Assembly: GCF_038433465.1 (NCBI RefSeq)
Contig: NZ_JAESVF010000001.1
Span: forward strand, 62,001 to 126,000
Length of the DNA: 64,000 nucleotides
Source: Galbibacter sp038433465
GTDB taxonomy: Bacteria; Bacteroidota; Bacteroidia; Flavobacteriales; Flavobacteriaceae
Reading direction: 5' to 3'
In this document: piece after piece, positions 19,744 through 28,557 of the stretch
Numbering within the stretch: the first letter of the stretch is position 1
Layout: each line of letters opens with the position of its first letter
Notes under the pieces: model-generated
The model's database searches: none
Seen by the model: only the letters and a program-made list of their open reading frames with translations
Told to the model about the DNA's origin: nothing
Program-made: the position numbers and the translations under genes

Positions 19744-20442
19744 TTATAAAAGTCCTTCGTCTGCAAAGCTAAAGTAAGACTTTTCAGTTACAATAAGGTG
19801 GTCTAACAGTTTTATATCCATTCCTTCGCCTGCATTTTTTATTTTTTGGGTGATGTTTTTATCGGCTTCACTTGGTTTTAAAGTCCCCGACGGATGGTTG
19901 TGTACCAAAATCATAGCTATTGCATTTACTTCCAAAGCGCGTTTAAGCGCCAACCGAACATCTACCAAAGTACCTGTAATTCCTCCTTTGCTCAACTGTA
20001 ACATTTGTAAAATGGAATTGGAATTGCTCAAGTATAAAATCCAAAATTCTTCATGTGGTAAATCGCCCAACTTTGGTTGCATTACTTCAAATACATGTTT
20101 ACTACTTTTTATCTGCTGAATTTTATTAGACTCCTCGCCTCTTCTTCTCCGTCCCAATTCTAAAGAAGCTACAATGGTTACCGCTTTGGCTTCCCCAATC
20201 CCTTTAAATTTGGTTAATTGATGTACGCTTAACTTCCCTAACTCGTTTAGATTATTATCTACGGAAGCTAAAATTCGTTTGGAGAGTTGCACAGCACTTT
20301 CATTCCGACTTCCGCTACCAATAAGTATTGCAATAAGCTCGGCATCGGTTAATGACTGCTTTCCCGTTGCAAGCAGTTTCTCTCGCGGACGGTCGTGAAT
20401 ACTCCAGTTTTTAATCGAAAAAGAAGTTGATTTTTCTTTCAT
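19744..20442 (-). CDS. radC: RadC-family JAB-domain protein
   Basis: 232 residues from the ATG at 20442 (MKEKSTSFSIKNW). The in-frame upstream codons to 20472 are unlikely to be translated. An N-terminal helix-hairpin-helix-like region (LTDAELIAILIGSG ... LTKFKGIGEAKAVTI) is followed by the JAMM/JAB metal site HNHPSGTLKPSEADK with preceding Glu residues. RadC is named as a DNA-repair protein, but its biochemical role is unsettled. A near-consensus -7 box (TATCTTTA on the minus strand) sits just before the ATG. It heads the radC / deacetylase-like / yjjG operon. Confidence 0.9.
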   Translation of the reverse strand: MKEKSTSFSIKNWSIHDRPREKLLATGKQSLTDAELIAILIGSGSRNESAVQLSKRILASVDNNLNELGKLSVHQLTKFKGIGEAKAVTIVASLELGRRRRGEESNKIQQIKSSKHVFEVMQPKLGDLPHEEFWILYLSNSNSILQMLQLSKGGITGTLVDVRLALKRALEVNAIAMILVHNHPSGTLKPSEADKNITQKIKNAGEGMDIKLLDHLIVTEKSYFSFADEGLL

Positions 20443-20545
20443 ATAATAAAGATAAGAAATAACAACATACATTATAAACTTTTAAAAATTAAAGTGTTGC
20501 TACTTCAAAACTTCATTACAACAATAACAAAAGCTCTCTTTAAAA

Positions 20546-21901
20546 CTATTTTACGAGCGTTTTAACCTCTTCAAAATCTAAACCACCATAATTACCACTA
20601 CTCATTAAAAGTAGTGCAGTATTTTCGAGGTTTAAATTGAATAGATAAGCTTTAAATTCTTCAGGACTTGTAAAAACTATTAAATCTTTTCGGTTAAAAG
20701 CTTCTTCGATTTGTGCGGCTGTAACTGTATCGAGTTGCTTAATTTTAACCGCTTCAGGAGAAAAGAAAACAACAGCAACATCGGTATTATCGAGTGTGTT
20801 TTGGTATTCTTTTAAAAATGTAGCATTTAAACTACTATAGGTATGAAGTTCCAAACACGCTATAACTTTGCGCGTAGGAAACTGTTCTCTTACTGCGGTT
20901 AAAGTGGCATTTACCTTGCTTGGCGCATGGGCAAAGTCTTTGTAAATTACACTATTATTTTTTTCTGCTAATTTATCCAAACGCTTCGAAGCACCTTTAA
21001 AACTAGCAATTGCTTCGTAAAAGTCGTCTTCATCTACACCCATGTGTTGGCAAATCCATTTTGCTCCAGCCAAGTTATTCAAATTATGACGACCAAAAAC
21101 TTCAATTGGCATAGCACCTTCTGGCGTTTCTAAATACGTTACACCATCTTCCACAGTAAACGCTGGGGTTTGGTATGGAATTTTCCTAATCTGATTTTCA
21201 GAAGCCTCTACCACTTCAGCAACAACTTTATCTTCTTCATTATAGGTAATACTTCCACCCTCAACAATCGAATCGGTGAAAATTTTAAATTGCTCTACAT
21301 AGTTCTCAAAAGTTGGAAATACATTGATGTGATCCCAAGCAATTCCGCTTAACAAAGCAATATTTGGTCGGTATAAATGAAACTTCGGACGACGATCTAT
21401 TGGCGATGACAAATACTCATCTCCTTCAAGTACAATAAAGTCATTGTCTTCGGTAAGTTTCACCATCGTATCAAACCCTTCCAATTGCGCACCCACCATA
21501 TAATCTACATCAATATCATGATAATGCAACACATGTAAAATCATGGAAGTAATCGTTGTTTTACCGTGACTTCCACCAATAACTACACGGGTCTTAAACT
21601 TACTTTGCTCGTAGATAAACTCTGGATACGAATAAATTTTAACGCCCAATTCCTTCGCCTTAGCCAATTCTGGATTGTCGGGTTTTGCATGCATCCCTAA
21701 AATTACAGCATCAAGATCTGTAGTGATTTTTTCTGGAAACCAACCAAATGTATCTGGACACAAACCTTGCGCAGATAAACGCGATTTTGAAGGCTCAAAA
21801 ATAACGTCGTCGCTCCCAGTAATTTTGTATCCTTTATAATGCAAAGCCAATGCTAAATTGTGCATGGCACTCCCTCCGATGGCGATAAAATGTATATTCA
21901 A
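20546..21901 (-). CDS. mpl: UDP-N-acetylmuramate:L-Ala-gamma-D-Glu-meso-DAP ligase (murein tripeptide ligase)
   Basis: 451 residues, a Mur ligase. It starts with a Rossmann-like MNIHFIAIGGSAMHNLALAL. The ATP loop is GGSHGKTT at residues 109-116. The central and C-terminal Mur motifs are HNLNNLAGAKW, and YKDFAHAPSKVNATLTAVRE. The GSAM start and the FAHAPSK form fit Mpl, which recycles murein tripeptide, better than MurC. Calling it MurC would be a misannotation risk. It is a stand-alone minus-strand gene. Confidence 0.85.
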   Translation of the reverse strand: MNIHFIAIGGSAMHNLALALHYKGYKITGSDDVIFEPSKSRLSAQGLCPDTFGWFPEKITTDLDAVILGMHAKPDNPELAKAKELGVKIYSYPEFIYEQSKFKTRVVIGGSHGKTTITSMILHVLHYHDIDVDYMVGAQLEGFDTMVKLTEDNDFIVLEGDEYLSSPIDRRPKFHLYRPNIALLSGIAWDHINVFPTFENYVEQFKIFTDSIVEGGSITYNEEDKVVAEVVEASENQIRKIPYQTPAFTVEDGVTYLETPEGAMPIEVFGRHNLNNLAGAKWICQHMGVDEDDFYEAIASFKGASKRLDKLAEKNNSVIYKDFAHAPSKVNATLTAVREQFPTRKVIACLELHTYSSLNATFLKEYQNTLDNTDVAVVFFSPEAVKIKQLDTVTAAQIEEAFNRKDLIVFTSPEEFKAYLFNLNLENTALLLMSSGNYGGLDFEEVKTLVK

Positions 21902-21990
21902 TGTGTACTTTTTAAACTATTGAGACTGTAAAGATAAAATCTCCGCTTGCGAAAGCCAAACTTCCGTAAAACATATTACTCGGTTTATTT

Positions 21991-22902
21991 TTACAGTTTT
22001 TGAATTTCTTTTTTTTCTGATAAAATTTCTTTGGAATTCGGCATCAACTTTACTGCCTTTTCAATATAAGTTGTTGCTTTTTCTTTTTCCTGCTGAAGGC
22101 GATACAACTTTGCTAACTGGTAATAAACATCCGACAGCGGAATGATAGACTCAGGCGTATACAGCTTTTCAAAAATCAGCAAATGTTTTACTCCCGCTTT
22201 TAACTGATAGTTATAAGTTGAAGCCAAAACGCCTATTTGATAATGTGTTTCTTCACGTTTATAAGAAGCATCTGGAATATCATTTTTGGCCACAACATCC
22301 AAAGCTCGCTTCGCATACACTACTGCTAATTCTTTATTTTTGCGTTCCGCTTCGATATACGACTTCGACATATAACCCTCAATAGGAACAATAGCATAAA
22401 GTTCTTCCGCATATTGATATGCCTTTTCGTTACTTCCGCCCAAAATACCTGGAAGTTTTAAATACAAATCAATCGAAGCCCAACGTGCATCTAAATTTTC
22501 ATCATCAAGCTCGCATGCCAATTTAAAATGCTCTTTTACATCGCCTAAAAGCGTAAGTGCTTTCATTTTATTTTCTAACGAAATAACACCTAAAACACCA
22601 CCATATTTATAATGATATGTAGCGTTTTTCGGATTTGCATCCACCAATTTTTTATAATAAAATGAAGCTGAATCCCAAGCCTTTTCAATACCATACACAT
22701 CTCCCAAACGTTCGGTTAATGCTGGCGTATCATTTTTTTTGTAGGCTTGTAACAATACTTTCTTTGCTTCGGAAATTTTATTCGTTTTTATAAGCTGATT
22801 TGCACGGTCCAATACCACATTTTGTTGCCCAGCTAACGGATAAAACACCATGCAAAACAACATGGCTACAACCAACTTACTTTTATAAACAACTTGAAAC
22901 AT
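21991..22902 (-). CDS. Secreted TPR-repeat protein
   Basis: 303 residues. A signal peptide (VVAMLFCMVFYPLAGQQN) is followed by TPR-like helix pairs across most of the length (NQLIKTNKISEAKKVLLQAY, DSASFYYKKLVDANPKNATYHYKYG, and at the end EKATTYIEKAVKLMPNSKEIL). It is presumably a periplasmic scaffold. Its start codon overlaps the DUF4136 gene's stop (TAATG, one shared base), so the two are translationally coupled. Confidence 0.8.
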   Translation of the reverse strand: MFQVVYKSKLVVAMLFCMVFYPLAGQQNVVLDRANQLIKTNKISEAKKVLLQAYKKNDTPALTERLGDVYGIEKAWDSASFYYKKLVDANPKNATYHYKYGGVLGVISLENKMKALTLLGDVKEHFKLACELDDENLDARWASIDLYLKLPGILGGSNEKAYQYAEELYAIVPIEGYMSKSYIEAERKNKELAVVYAKRALDVVAKNDIPDASYKREETHYQIGVLASTYNYQLKAGVKHLLIFEKLYTPESIIPLSDVYYQLAKLYRLQQEKEKATTYIEKAVKLMPNSKEILSEKKEIQKL

Positions 22903-23426
22903 TATTGTTTTGGAGGATAATTAGAAAACACCTTATCGACTACTGCTTTTAGCTTTGCATCGCGAATTTCTGGTGTCATTTGTTCGGAAATTGTTCCTTC
23001 GCTCACTGCTTGCCAGATAAGTTCGTCTTCGGTAGCATTTACAATGTCAAAAACAATTTCTCGATATTGCTCGTTACCACCCAAAGGCACTCCAACCGAA
23101 ACGCCTCCGCCTATATTTCTACCGGTTCCACCAATTCCAATTCCAACCGAACTATTACTAGGTTTTGGTCTGTTTGATGTTTTTATATTGATGTAAATAT
23201 CTGGTGTAGTAGAATATTCGTAACCGCGAGTTTGCAACAAACTATCGAGGTGCCTAAACAACCTTTTATTGTCTAATTCGCTTAATCCGCTTTCCATATT
23301 TGGATAGTAATCGTAACTTTTAAACTGAGAGAAATCTGTTTTTTTATCGTAGTCGTAGGCTACTTGCACGCTTCCACAGGCATAAAAAAACAAACAACAA
23401 AGCAATGCTAAATATCTAAAGTACAT
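22902..23426 (-). CDS. DUF4136-family lipoprotein (copy 1)
   Basis: 174 residues with a lipoprotein signal ending FFYACGS (Cys at residue 17). The DUF4136 pattern is clear: VAYDYDKKTDFSQFKSYDYY, a Gly-rich middle (VGIGIGGTGRNIGGG), then ELIWQAVSEG. A paralogue with the same order lies at 36400-36954. The function is unknown; these are small periplasm-facing lipoproteins. Coupled to the downstream TPR gene. Repeat copy A lies directly upstream. Confidence 0.85.
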   Translation of the reverse strand: MYFRYLALLCCLFFYACGSVQVAYDYDKKTDFSQFKSYDYYPNMESGLSELDNKRLFRHLDSLLQTRGYEYSTTPDIYINIKTSNRPKPSNSSVGIGIGGTGRNIGGGVSVGVPLGGNEQYREIVFDIVNATEDELIWQAVSEGTISEQMTPEIRDAKLKAVVDKVFSNYPPKQ

Positions 23427-23529
23427 CTTCTTTTTTAGTTAAAATTACACAAAAAAACCGATATCAAAATAGAAGCTATGATTTTAAGGAATAACTTAAT
23501 TCTTGTAAATACCATATAAATTAAGTTAG

Positions 23530-23704
23530 CTTTCATTTTTGTCTTGACACAAAAACGAAACAAAAAAGTCAAGACTAACTGAAAAAAGTATAAAAAATCT
23601 ACGGAACCATCCTCCACAGATAAAAAGAACTCGCTACGCTCAAACAGCTTTTTATCTATCACCCCACGCTGCTTCCTTGATTTTTAAAACTTTTTTAAGC
23701 AGGT
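23530..23704 (+). repeat. Intergenic structured repeat, copy A
   Basis: Member of the five-copy family. It contains the hairpin GTCTTGAC/GTCAAGAC with a 19-base A-rich loop, the hairpin GATAAAAAG/CTTTTTATC with the loop containing CTCGCTACGCTCAAAC, and an outer stem AAAAAAGT/ACTTTTTT with inner AATC/GATT and GGAA/TTCC pairs. It ends AAGCAGGTC, diverged from the AAATAGGTC of B-D, and lacks the upstream CTCAGTT-GATATAAAT extension. It fills most of the 324-base gap between the DUF4136 and GNAT genes, both on the minus strand, yet the repeat is in plus orientation. Confidence 0.9.
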
Positions 23705-23750
23705 CGAAATAAAACATTATTAGTCTTAAACAAAACTTAAGGCGGTGCAC

Positions 23751-24251
23751 CTACACTTCTTTTTGATAAAGATTGTAGTTCGACAAAGACAATTGTTTTA
23801 CACCTACTTTTTCAAAACCCATCTTTTCGTAATAACTACAAAGTTTTGGGTTTTTAGCATCTGCATCCAACCTTAAATAAACACTTCCGGCAGACTTTGC
23901 GTTTTTTGCAATTTCGTGTAAAATTTCAGTTCCAACTCCCTTCCCATTGTATTTTTCTTTCACCACCAAAGAGTGTACATACGTAGCTTTTTCTTGCTGA
24001 ACACCCCAATAAAGTAAATCTTCAGTTAAAATCCGAACCATGCCAATTGTTTCTCCGCTTTGTTCTGTCACGAAAAAAAACTCGCCATTTTGGATACCAT
24101 CTGCTACCCATGTGATTTTCTCCTCTGGCGGATTTTTCCAATACTGCCAATGGTCAACATTCATTTTCCCGATTTTCTCAGCAGTTTCTTTAAATAGTTG
24201 TAAAACCTGGGGTAGATTTTCTTTTTCTATTTTTTTAAACTGAAATTTCAT
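23751..24251 (-). CDS. GNAT-family N-acetyltransferase
   Basis: 166 residues from the second ATG (24251); the first at 24254 is equally possible. The acetyl-CoA loop is KYNGKGVGTEIL, preceded by a strand YVHSLVVKE and followed by VYLRLDADAKNPKLCSYYEKMGF, the order of GNAT motifs A and B. The substrate is unknown. It lies 71 bases downstream of obgE on the same strand and may be read from that operon. Confidence 0.85.
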   Translation of the reverse strand: MKFQFKKIEKENLPQVLQLFKETAEKIGKMNVDHWQYWKNPPEEKITWVADGIQNGEFFFVTEQSGETIGMVRILTEDLLYWGVQQEKATYVHSLVVKEKYNGKGVGTEILHEIAKNAKSAGSVYLRLDADAKNPKLCSYYEKMGFEKVGVKQLSLSNYNLYQKEV

Positions 24252-24322
24252 CAATCTCTATTTTCATATTCTGAAAAAACTAAATATTTTTTTCTGCTGA
24301 AGTGTACAAAAATGACAAGAAA

Positions 24323-25336
24323 CTATGCTGTTTCATCTTTATTCATCATCTCCCACAACCTATCTTTTAATTGCTGAATTCCTTGTTGCGCCACGGAAGA
24401 AATAAACATGTATTTTGTGTCTTTAAAGCTTTTATCTAGTTCTTCTTTTAACTCTTCTTTCAATTCTTCATCCAACATATCCGACTTAGAAATGGCTACC
24501 AAACGCTCTTTATCGAGTAACTCCGGATTGTATTTTTTCAGTTCATTTAAAAGAATTTCGTATTCCTTATAGATATCTTTTGCATCAGCAGGAATTAAAA
24601 ACAACAGCGTAGAGTTACGTTCAATGTGACGTAAAAAGTAATAACCAAGTCCTTTCCCTTCAGAAGCTCCTTCGATAATCCCAGGGATATCGGCCATTAC
24701 AAACGTACGATAGTCGCGATATTGAACAATTCCTAAGTTTGGTTTTAGTGTTGTAAACTCGTAATCGGCAATTTTTGGTTTTGCAGAGGTAATTACCGAA
24801 AGTAATGTTGATTTTCCTGCATTTGGAAACCCAACCAAACCTACATCGGCAAGTAATTTAAGCTCTAATAAAACCTCTTTTTCTTCGCCAGGAAGACCAG
24901 GTTGTGCATAACGAGGCGTTTGATTGGTAGCCGATTTGAAATGATTATTTCCTAAACCACCTTTTCCTCCTTTTGCTATGATTTTTTCTTCGCCATCTTC
25001 AGTAATCTCAAACAAGATTTCGTTGGTTTCCGCATCTTTTACCTGCGTTCCTAACGGCACTTCAATAAAAACATCGCTACCGTCGGCTCCTGTACTGGTT
25101 TGTTTACTCCCGTGTTCTCCATGACCGGCTTGGAAACTCCTTTTAAATTTAAAGTGAAACAAGGTCCATAAGTTTTTGTTTCCTTTAATAATTATGTGTC
25201 CGCCTCGACCTCCATCACCACCATCGGGACCTCCATAAGCTACATATTTTTCTCTGCGTAAATGCGCCGACCCTTGTCCGCCTTTACCAGATACCACTTT
25301 TATCTTTACATAATCTGTAAAATTTCCTTCTGTCAT
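24323..25336 (-). CDS. obgE: Obg-family GTPase (ribosome assembly)
   Basis: 337 residues. The Gly-rich Obg fold (KVVSGKGGQGSAHLRREK, GGPDGGDGGRGGH) is followed by the G domain with G1 GFPNAGKST, G3 DIPGIIEGA and a G4-like SKSDML. It lacks the extra C-terminal domain of the E. coli protein, normal for Bacteroidota. It is an essential factor for 50S assembly and stress signalling. In related genomes obgE usually follows adk directly; here a four-helix-bundle gene has been placed between them. Confidence 0.95.
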   Translation of the reverse strand: MTEGNFTDYVKIKVVSGKGGQGSAHLRREKYVAYGGPDGGDGGRGGHIIIKGNKNLWTLFHFKFKRSFQAGHGEHGSKQTSTGADGSDVFIEVPLGTQVKDAETNEILFEITEDGEEKIIAKGGKGGLGNNHFKSATNQTPRYAQPGLPGEEKEVLLELKLLADVGLVGFPNAGKSTLLSVITSAKPKIADYEFTTLKPNLGIVQYRDYRTFVMADIPGIIEGASEGKGLGYYFLRHIERNSTLLFLIPADAKDIYKEYEILLNELKKYNPELLDKERLVAISKSDMLDEELKEELKEELDKSFKDTKYMFISSVAQQGIQQLKDRLWEMMNKDETA

Positions 25337-25358
25337 TTTAAATATGTTTTATTCTTAT

Positions 25359-25841
25359 TGTTGAATCGTTGAGCTGTTGAAATGTTAAATTGGTTAATCG
25401 TTTATTCGGTTAATTGTTTAATTGAGATTTTCGAAGCGCATTAACTTTATTAGAAACCTTCATTATTTGATTTCTAATTTCTAAATACTGCTTTTCAACT
25501 ATAAAGTTTAACCTAAAAGAAATGATTAATTGATTCAATAGCTCCATACACGAGCTAAAAGCAATATTTGAAAAGTGAGCTTTATCTTTTTTTGAATTTC
25601 TTGAAGTTCCTTCCGCTAAATTTGAAGATATTGATATAGAGCATCGCTTCATTTGACTTACCAACCCGAACTTCTCACTATCTGGAAATCCTTCTGTTAA
25701 TTTATAAATTAATTCAACTAAATCTACAGCGTCATTCCACACTTCAAGCTTTTCGAAAGAATGTTTATACATCACTATTACTTATTTTTAAAAAGCAGAT
25801 AAGTAAACAGTTCTTCGTATAAACAATTCAACGATTTAACA
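25359..25841. repeat. Inverted 14-bp repeats bounding the four-helix-bundle gene
   Basis: TGTTGAATCGTTGA at 25359-25372 and, inverted, TCAACGATTTAACA at 25828-25841 match at 13 of 14 positions. The left flank continues with iterated words such as GTTAATCG and GTTTAATTG. Together they enclose a 483-bp unit holding only the four-helix-bundle gene, between adk and obgE. This looks like a small inserted element, but no transposase or target duplication was seen. Confidence 0.55.
25410..25775 (-). CDS. Four-helix-bundle protein (23S rRNA-intervening-sequence family, TIGR02436)
   Basis: 121 residues with the family's signature N-terminus FEKLEVWNDAVDLVELIY and the central block QMKRCSISISSNLAEGTSRNSKKD, then NIAFSSCMELLNQL. 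This family is encoded in the intervening sequences of some 23S rRNA genes and as stand-alone genes scattered through Bacteroidota. It is related to the accessory protein of diversity-generating retroelements, but no reverse transcriptase or template repeat is present here. The function is unknown. It sits in an inverted-repeat-bounded unit that splits adk from obgE. Confidence 0.9.
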   Translation of the reverse strand: MMYKHSFEKLEVWNDAVDLVELIYKLTEGFPDSEKFGLVSQMKRCSISISSNLAEGTSRNSKKDKAHFSNIAFSSCMELLNQLIISFRLNFIVEKQYLEIRNQIMKVSNKVNALRKSQLNN

Positions 25842-25844
25842 GTT

Positions 25845-26417
25845 TTACAAAGTAGCTATAACTTTACTTAAACGCTCTGTAATTTCTTCGATAGAACCAA
25901 TTCCGTTTACACTATGAAACTTTCCTTGTTCTTGGTAAAACTCGATTAAAGGAGCTGTTTTTTCAGCGTATTCTTCAAATCGGTTTCTAATTTTATTTTC
26001 GTCTTGGTCATCGCTTCTTCCGCTTACTTTTCCGCGCTCTAACAAACGTTGAATTAGCACTTCATCATCAGCTTCTAAAGCAATCGTAGCATCAATCTTC
26101 ATGTTTTTATCGGTCATCAAGTTATCCAAAGCTTTTGCTTGCGCATTTGTTCTTGGAAAACCGTCAAAAATAAATCCGTTTGCATCAGGATTTTTCTCAA
26201 CTTCGTCGCGTAACATGTTAATAGTTACCTCGTCTGGAACCAATTCTCCTTTATCGATATAAGATTTTGCTAGTGTACCTAATTCAGTACCGTTTTTAAT
26301 ATTAAACCTAAAAACGTCGCCGGTAGATATGTGCTTTAAATTGTATTTCTCTTTTAAAAAATTAGCTTGTGTACCTTTACCTGCTCCTGGTTTCCCGAAC
26401 AGTACTAAATTAATCAT
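25845..26417 (-). CDS. adk: Adenylate kinase
   Basis: 190 residues. P-loop GKPGAGKGT at the N-terminus, NMP-binding helices (HISTGDVFR, GFIFDGFPRT) and a short LID region (ERGKVSGRSDDQDENKIRNR) without zinc Cys residues, as in short-form adenylate kinases. It interconverts ATP + AMP and 2 ADP. It starts 3 bases after the hpt stop, so both are read from the hpt promoter. Confidence 0.95.
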   Translation of the reverse strand: MINLVLFGKPGAGKGTQANFLKEKYNLKHISTGDVFRFNIKNGTELGTLAKSYIDKGELVPDEVTINMLRDEVEKNPDANGFIFDGFPRTNAQAKALDNLMTDKNMKIDATIALEADDEVLIQRLLERGKVSGRSDDQDENKIRNRFEEYAEKTAPLIEFYQEQGKFHSVNGIGSIEEITERLSKVIATL

Positions 26418-26420
26418 ATG

Positions 26421-26951
26421 TTATTCTTTTATTTTATATACTTCTGGTAAATTTCTTCCTAACTCGTCGTAATCAAGCCCATATCCCACAATAAATTCAT
26501 CTGGAATTTCCAATCCTACATAATCAATATTATACTCGCCACTATACATTTCGGGTTTGTAAAACATGGATGCAATTTTAAACCTTTTTACGTTTATCTG
26601 AGAAAACATATTCACCAACTCCTTTACAGTGTTTCCGGTGTCTATAACGTCTTCTAAAATCACAACACTTCTGTTTTCTACGGTGTCTGGAACATCCAAA
26701 AGTGTTTTTACAATTCCGGTAGAAGACATTCCGCGATACGAACTTAATTTTACAAACGTAATTTCGCAATCTTGGTCGTAATGCTTCATAAAATCTGATG
26801 CAAACATAAAAGCACCATTAAGCACGCACACAAAAATGGGTGTTTCGTCTTTAAAATCGGCTTTTACCTTTTCGACCATTTTTTTAATGGCTACATCAAT
26901 TTCTTCCGCAGAAATAAAAGGCTCAAAATATTTATCGTGAAGCTTAATCAA
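26421..26951 (-). CDS. hpt: Hypoxanthine phosphoribosyltransferase
   Basis: 176 residues. The PRPP-binding motif VVILEDVIDTGNT and the flexible loop (LSSYRGMSSTG) define a purine phosphoribosyltransferase. The C-terminal IDYVGLEIPDEFIVGYGLDY supports hypoxanthine/guanine salvage. It is the first gene of an hpt-adk-(four-helix)-obgE-GNAT run, and divergent from purK, so purine salvage and synthesis genes share this intergenic region. Confidence 0.93.
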   Translation of the reverse strand: MIKLHDKYFEPFISAEEIDVAIKKMVEKVKADFKDETPIFVCVLNGAFMFASDFMKHYDQDCEITFVKLSSYRGMSSTGIVKTLLDVPDTVENRSVVILEDVIDTGNTVKELVNMFSQINVKRFKIASMFYKPEMYSGEYNIDYVGLEIPDEFIVGYGLDYDELGRNLPEVYKIKE

Positions 26952-26973
26952 TTTTCTAAAAATTATAAAGTTG

Positions 26974-26981
26974 CAAAGATA
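26974..26981 (-). promoter_or_regulatory. -7 promoter box for hpt-adk (TATCTTTG on minus strand)
   Basis: A perfect TAnnTTTG match on the minus strand 22 bases before the hpt ATG, giving a short leader of about 15-18 bases. Confidence 0.65.
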
Positions 26982-27215
26982 TCATTTAGATTTTTGTTTT
27001 CCCTTTAAATTTAATTGTTTTCGTTAATATTTACAGATTTTTCACAAAAAAATATAGCTTTCGCGCCCTAACAAACAAATAGTTACCAAAACGCTGGCTT
27101 TACTTTTGTTGCTTCTTTCAGATTCTTTATTATCTAGATACCGTTTAATTCATTCTATTTCTCGCTTAAATAAACTTCGCCATCGTCTAAATTATGTAGA
27201 TTTCATATTTAGCTA
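26982..27215. other. Divergent hpt/purK intergenic region
   Basis: The gap between hpt and purK is 315 bases. Apart from the two -7 boxes at its ends it is A+T-rich and non-coding. I see no hairpin, operator-like palindrome or riboswitch core in it. Confidence 0.5.
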
Positions 27216-27223
27216 TACTTTTG
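27216..27223 (+). promoter_or_regulatory. -7 promoter box for purK (TACTTTTG)
   Basis: A perfect TAnnTTTG match 43 bases before the purK ATG; no clear -33 TTG at the usual distance. Confidence 0.6.
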
Positions 27224-27266
27224 CAAAATCAAGTTTAGAAACATTCAGTTAAAACACAATTTCAAG

Positions 27267-28427
27267 ATGAACTACTTTTCTTCTGATTTTAAATTAGGTA
27301 TTTTAGGAGGCGGACAACTCGGTAAAATGATGCTGTACGAAACTCGAAAGTTTGACATTCAAACCCTTGTACTCGACCCAAGCAATGAAGCTCCATGCAA
27401 AATAGCTTGCAATGAGTTTTTCCAAGGAGATTTAATGGATTATGATACCGTTTATAACTTCGGAAAAAAAGTAGATGTACTTACTTTTGAAATTGAGAAT
27501 GTTAATGTTGAGGCTTTGGAACAGCTTGAAAAAGAAGGAAAAACTGTATTTCCTTCAGCTAAAACATTAAAAACAATCAACAACAAAGCAACACAGAAGT
27601 TGTTCTATGTTGACAACAATATTCCTACGGCCGAGTTTACACGTTTTGCCTACCCTGAAGAAATGCTTAATGCCGTTAAAAACGAAGCCCTTACTTTTCC
27701 TTTTGTTTGGAAAAGTGCGCGTTTTGGGTACGACGGTCAAGGGGTAAAGGTGGTGCGTACTTATTCCGATTTGGAAGGGTTACCAGAAGGAGAATGTATT
27801 GCGGAGAAAATGATTCCTTTTAAAAACGAATTGGCGGTAATTGTAGCGCGCGACACCAAAGGAAACGTAAAAACATACCCTGTTGTTGAAATGGAGTTTC
27901 ACCCAGAAGCCAACCAAGTTGAGTATGTAATTTGCCCTGCGCGAATCGACAAAAAAGTAGCTGAAAAAGCACAGTTGGTTGCCCTAAAAGTATCGCAAGC
28001 TTACCAACACGTTGGGTTATTGGCTGTTGAAATGTTCCAAACAGAAAACGACGAAATTTTAGTAAACGAAGTAGCGCCACGCCCTCACAATAGTGGTCAT
28101 TACAGTATCGAAGCTAGTTACACCAATCAATTCGAACAACAAGTACGTGCTATTTTAGGACTTCCGCTAGGAAATACCGAAAGCAAAGTAGCTGGTATTA
28201 TGGTGAATTTGGTTGGTGATGAAGATTACACAGGACCCGTAGTGTATAAAAACATTGAAAACATTATGGCGATGGAAGGCGTAACTCCACACATTTACGG
28301 AAAGCGCGAAACACGTCCGTTTCGAAAAATGGGACACGTAACCATTGTTAATGAAGACATTGCAAAAGCAAGAGAAATTGCCGAGCAGGTTAAGAAAAGT
28401 ATTAAGGTTATTGCTGAAGAAAAATAA
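27267..28427 (+). CDS. purK: 5-(carboxyamino)imidazole ribonucleotide synthase
   Basis: 386 residues of the ATP-grasp superfamily. The N-terminal LGILGGGQLGKMMLYE, the central KSARFGYDGQGVKVV and the C-terminal NEVAPRPHNSGHYSIEA are PurK signatures. It makes N5-CAIR from AIR, ATP and bicarbonate, the step before PurE, which is encoded next. A terminator separates the two genes. Confidence 0.95.
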   Translation: MNYFSSDFKLGILGGGQLGKMMLYETRKFDIQTLVLDPSNEAPCKIACNEFFQGDLMDYDTVYNFGKKVDVLTFEIENVNVEALEQLEKEGKTVFPSAKTLKTINNKATQKLFYVDNNIPTAEFTRFAYPEEMLNAVKNEALTFPFVWKSARFGYDGQGVKVVRTYSDLEGLPEGECIAEKMIPFKNELAVIVARDTKGNVKTYPVVEMEFHPEANQVEYVICPARIDKKVAEKAQLVALKVSQAYQHVGLLAVEMFQTENDEILVNEVAPRPHNSGHYSIEASYTNQFEQQVRAILGLPLGNTESKVAGIMVNLVGDEDYTGPVVYKNIENIMAMEGVTPHIYGKRETRPFRKMGHVTIVNEDIAKAREIAEQVKKSIKVIAEEK

Positions 28428-28436
28428 CCAACGCTT

Positions 28437-28472
28437 AAAACCCCCAAGGTTTTTTAAACCTTGGGGGTTTTT
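28437..28472 (+). terminator. Terminator after purK
   Basis: AAAACCCCCAAGGTT and AACCTTGGGGGTTTTT form a very stable stem with a 5-base loop and a T tail. It lies between purK and purE, so purE likely depends on its own promoter (a near-consensus TACCTTTA box is at 28526-28533). Confidence 0.88.
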
Positions 28473-28557
28473 AAATGGAAAAAAGATTCCTACAACTAAT
28501 TATAGACTTTCTTTTTGCTTCTTTGTACCTTTACACTTTTAAAAACGAATACAAAAA

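Noticed and set aside
20546..21901. Mur ligase called as MurC
   Set aside because: The GGSAMHN start and HNLNNLAGA / FAHAPSK blocks fit the tripeptide-recycling Mpl better.
23435..23662. 75-codon minus-strand frame through repeat copy A (MIDKKLFERSEFFLS...)
   Set aside because: It is the reverse reading of the repeat. The stems are conserved by pairing, not by codon position, and the other copies interrupt this frame with stops.
25410..25775. Four-helix-bundle gene considered as part of a diversity-generating retroelement
   Set aside because: There is no reverse transcriptase, template repeat or variable-repeat gene next to it.
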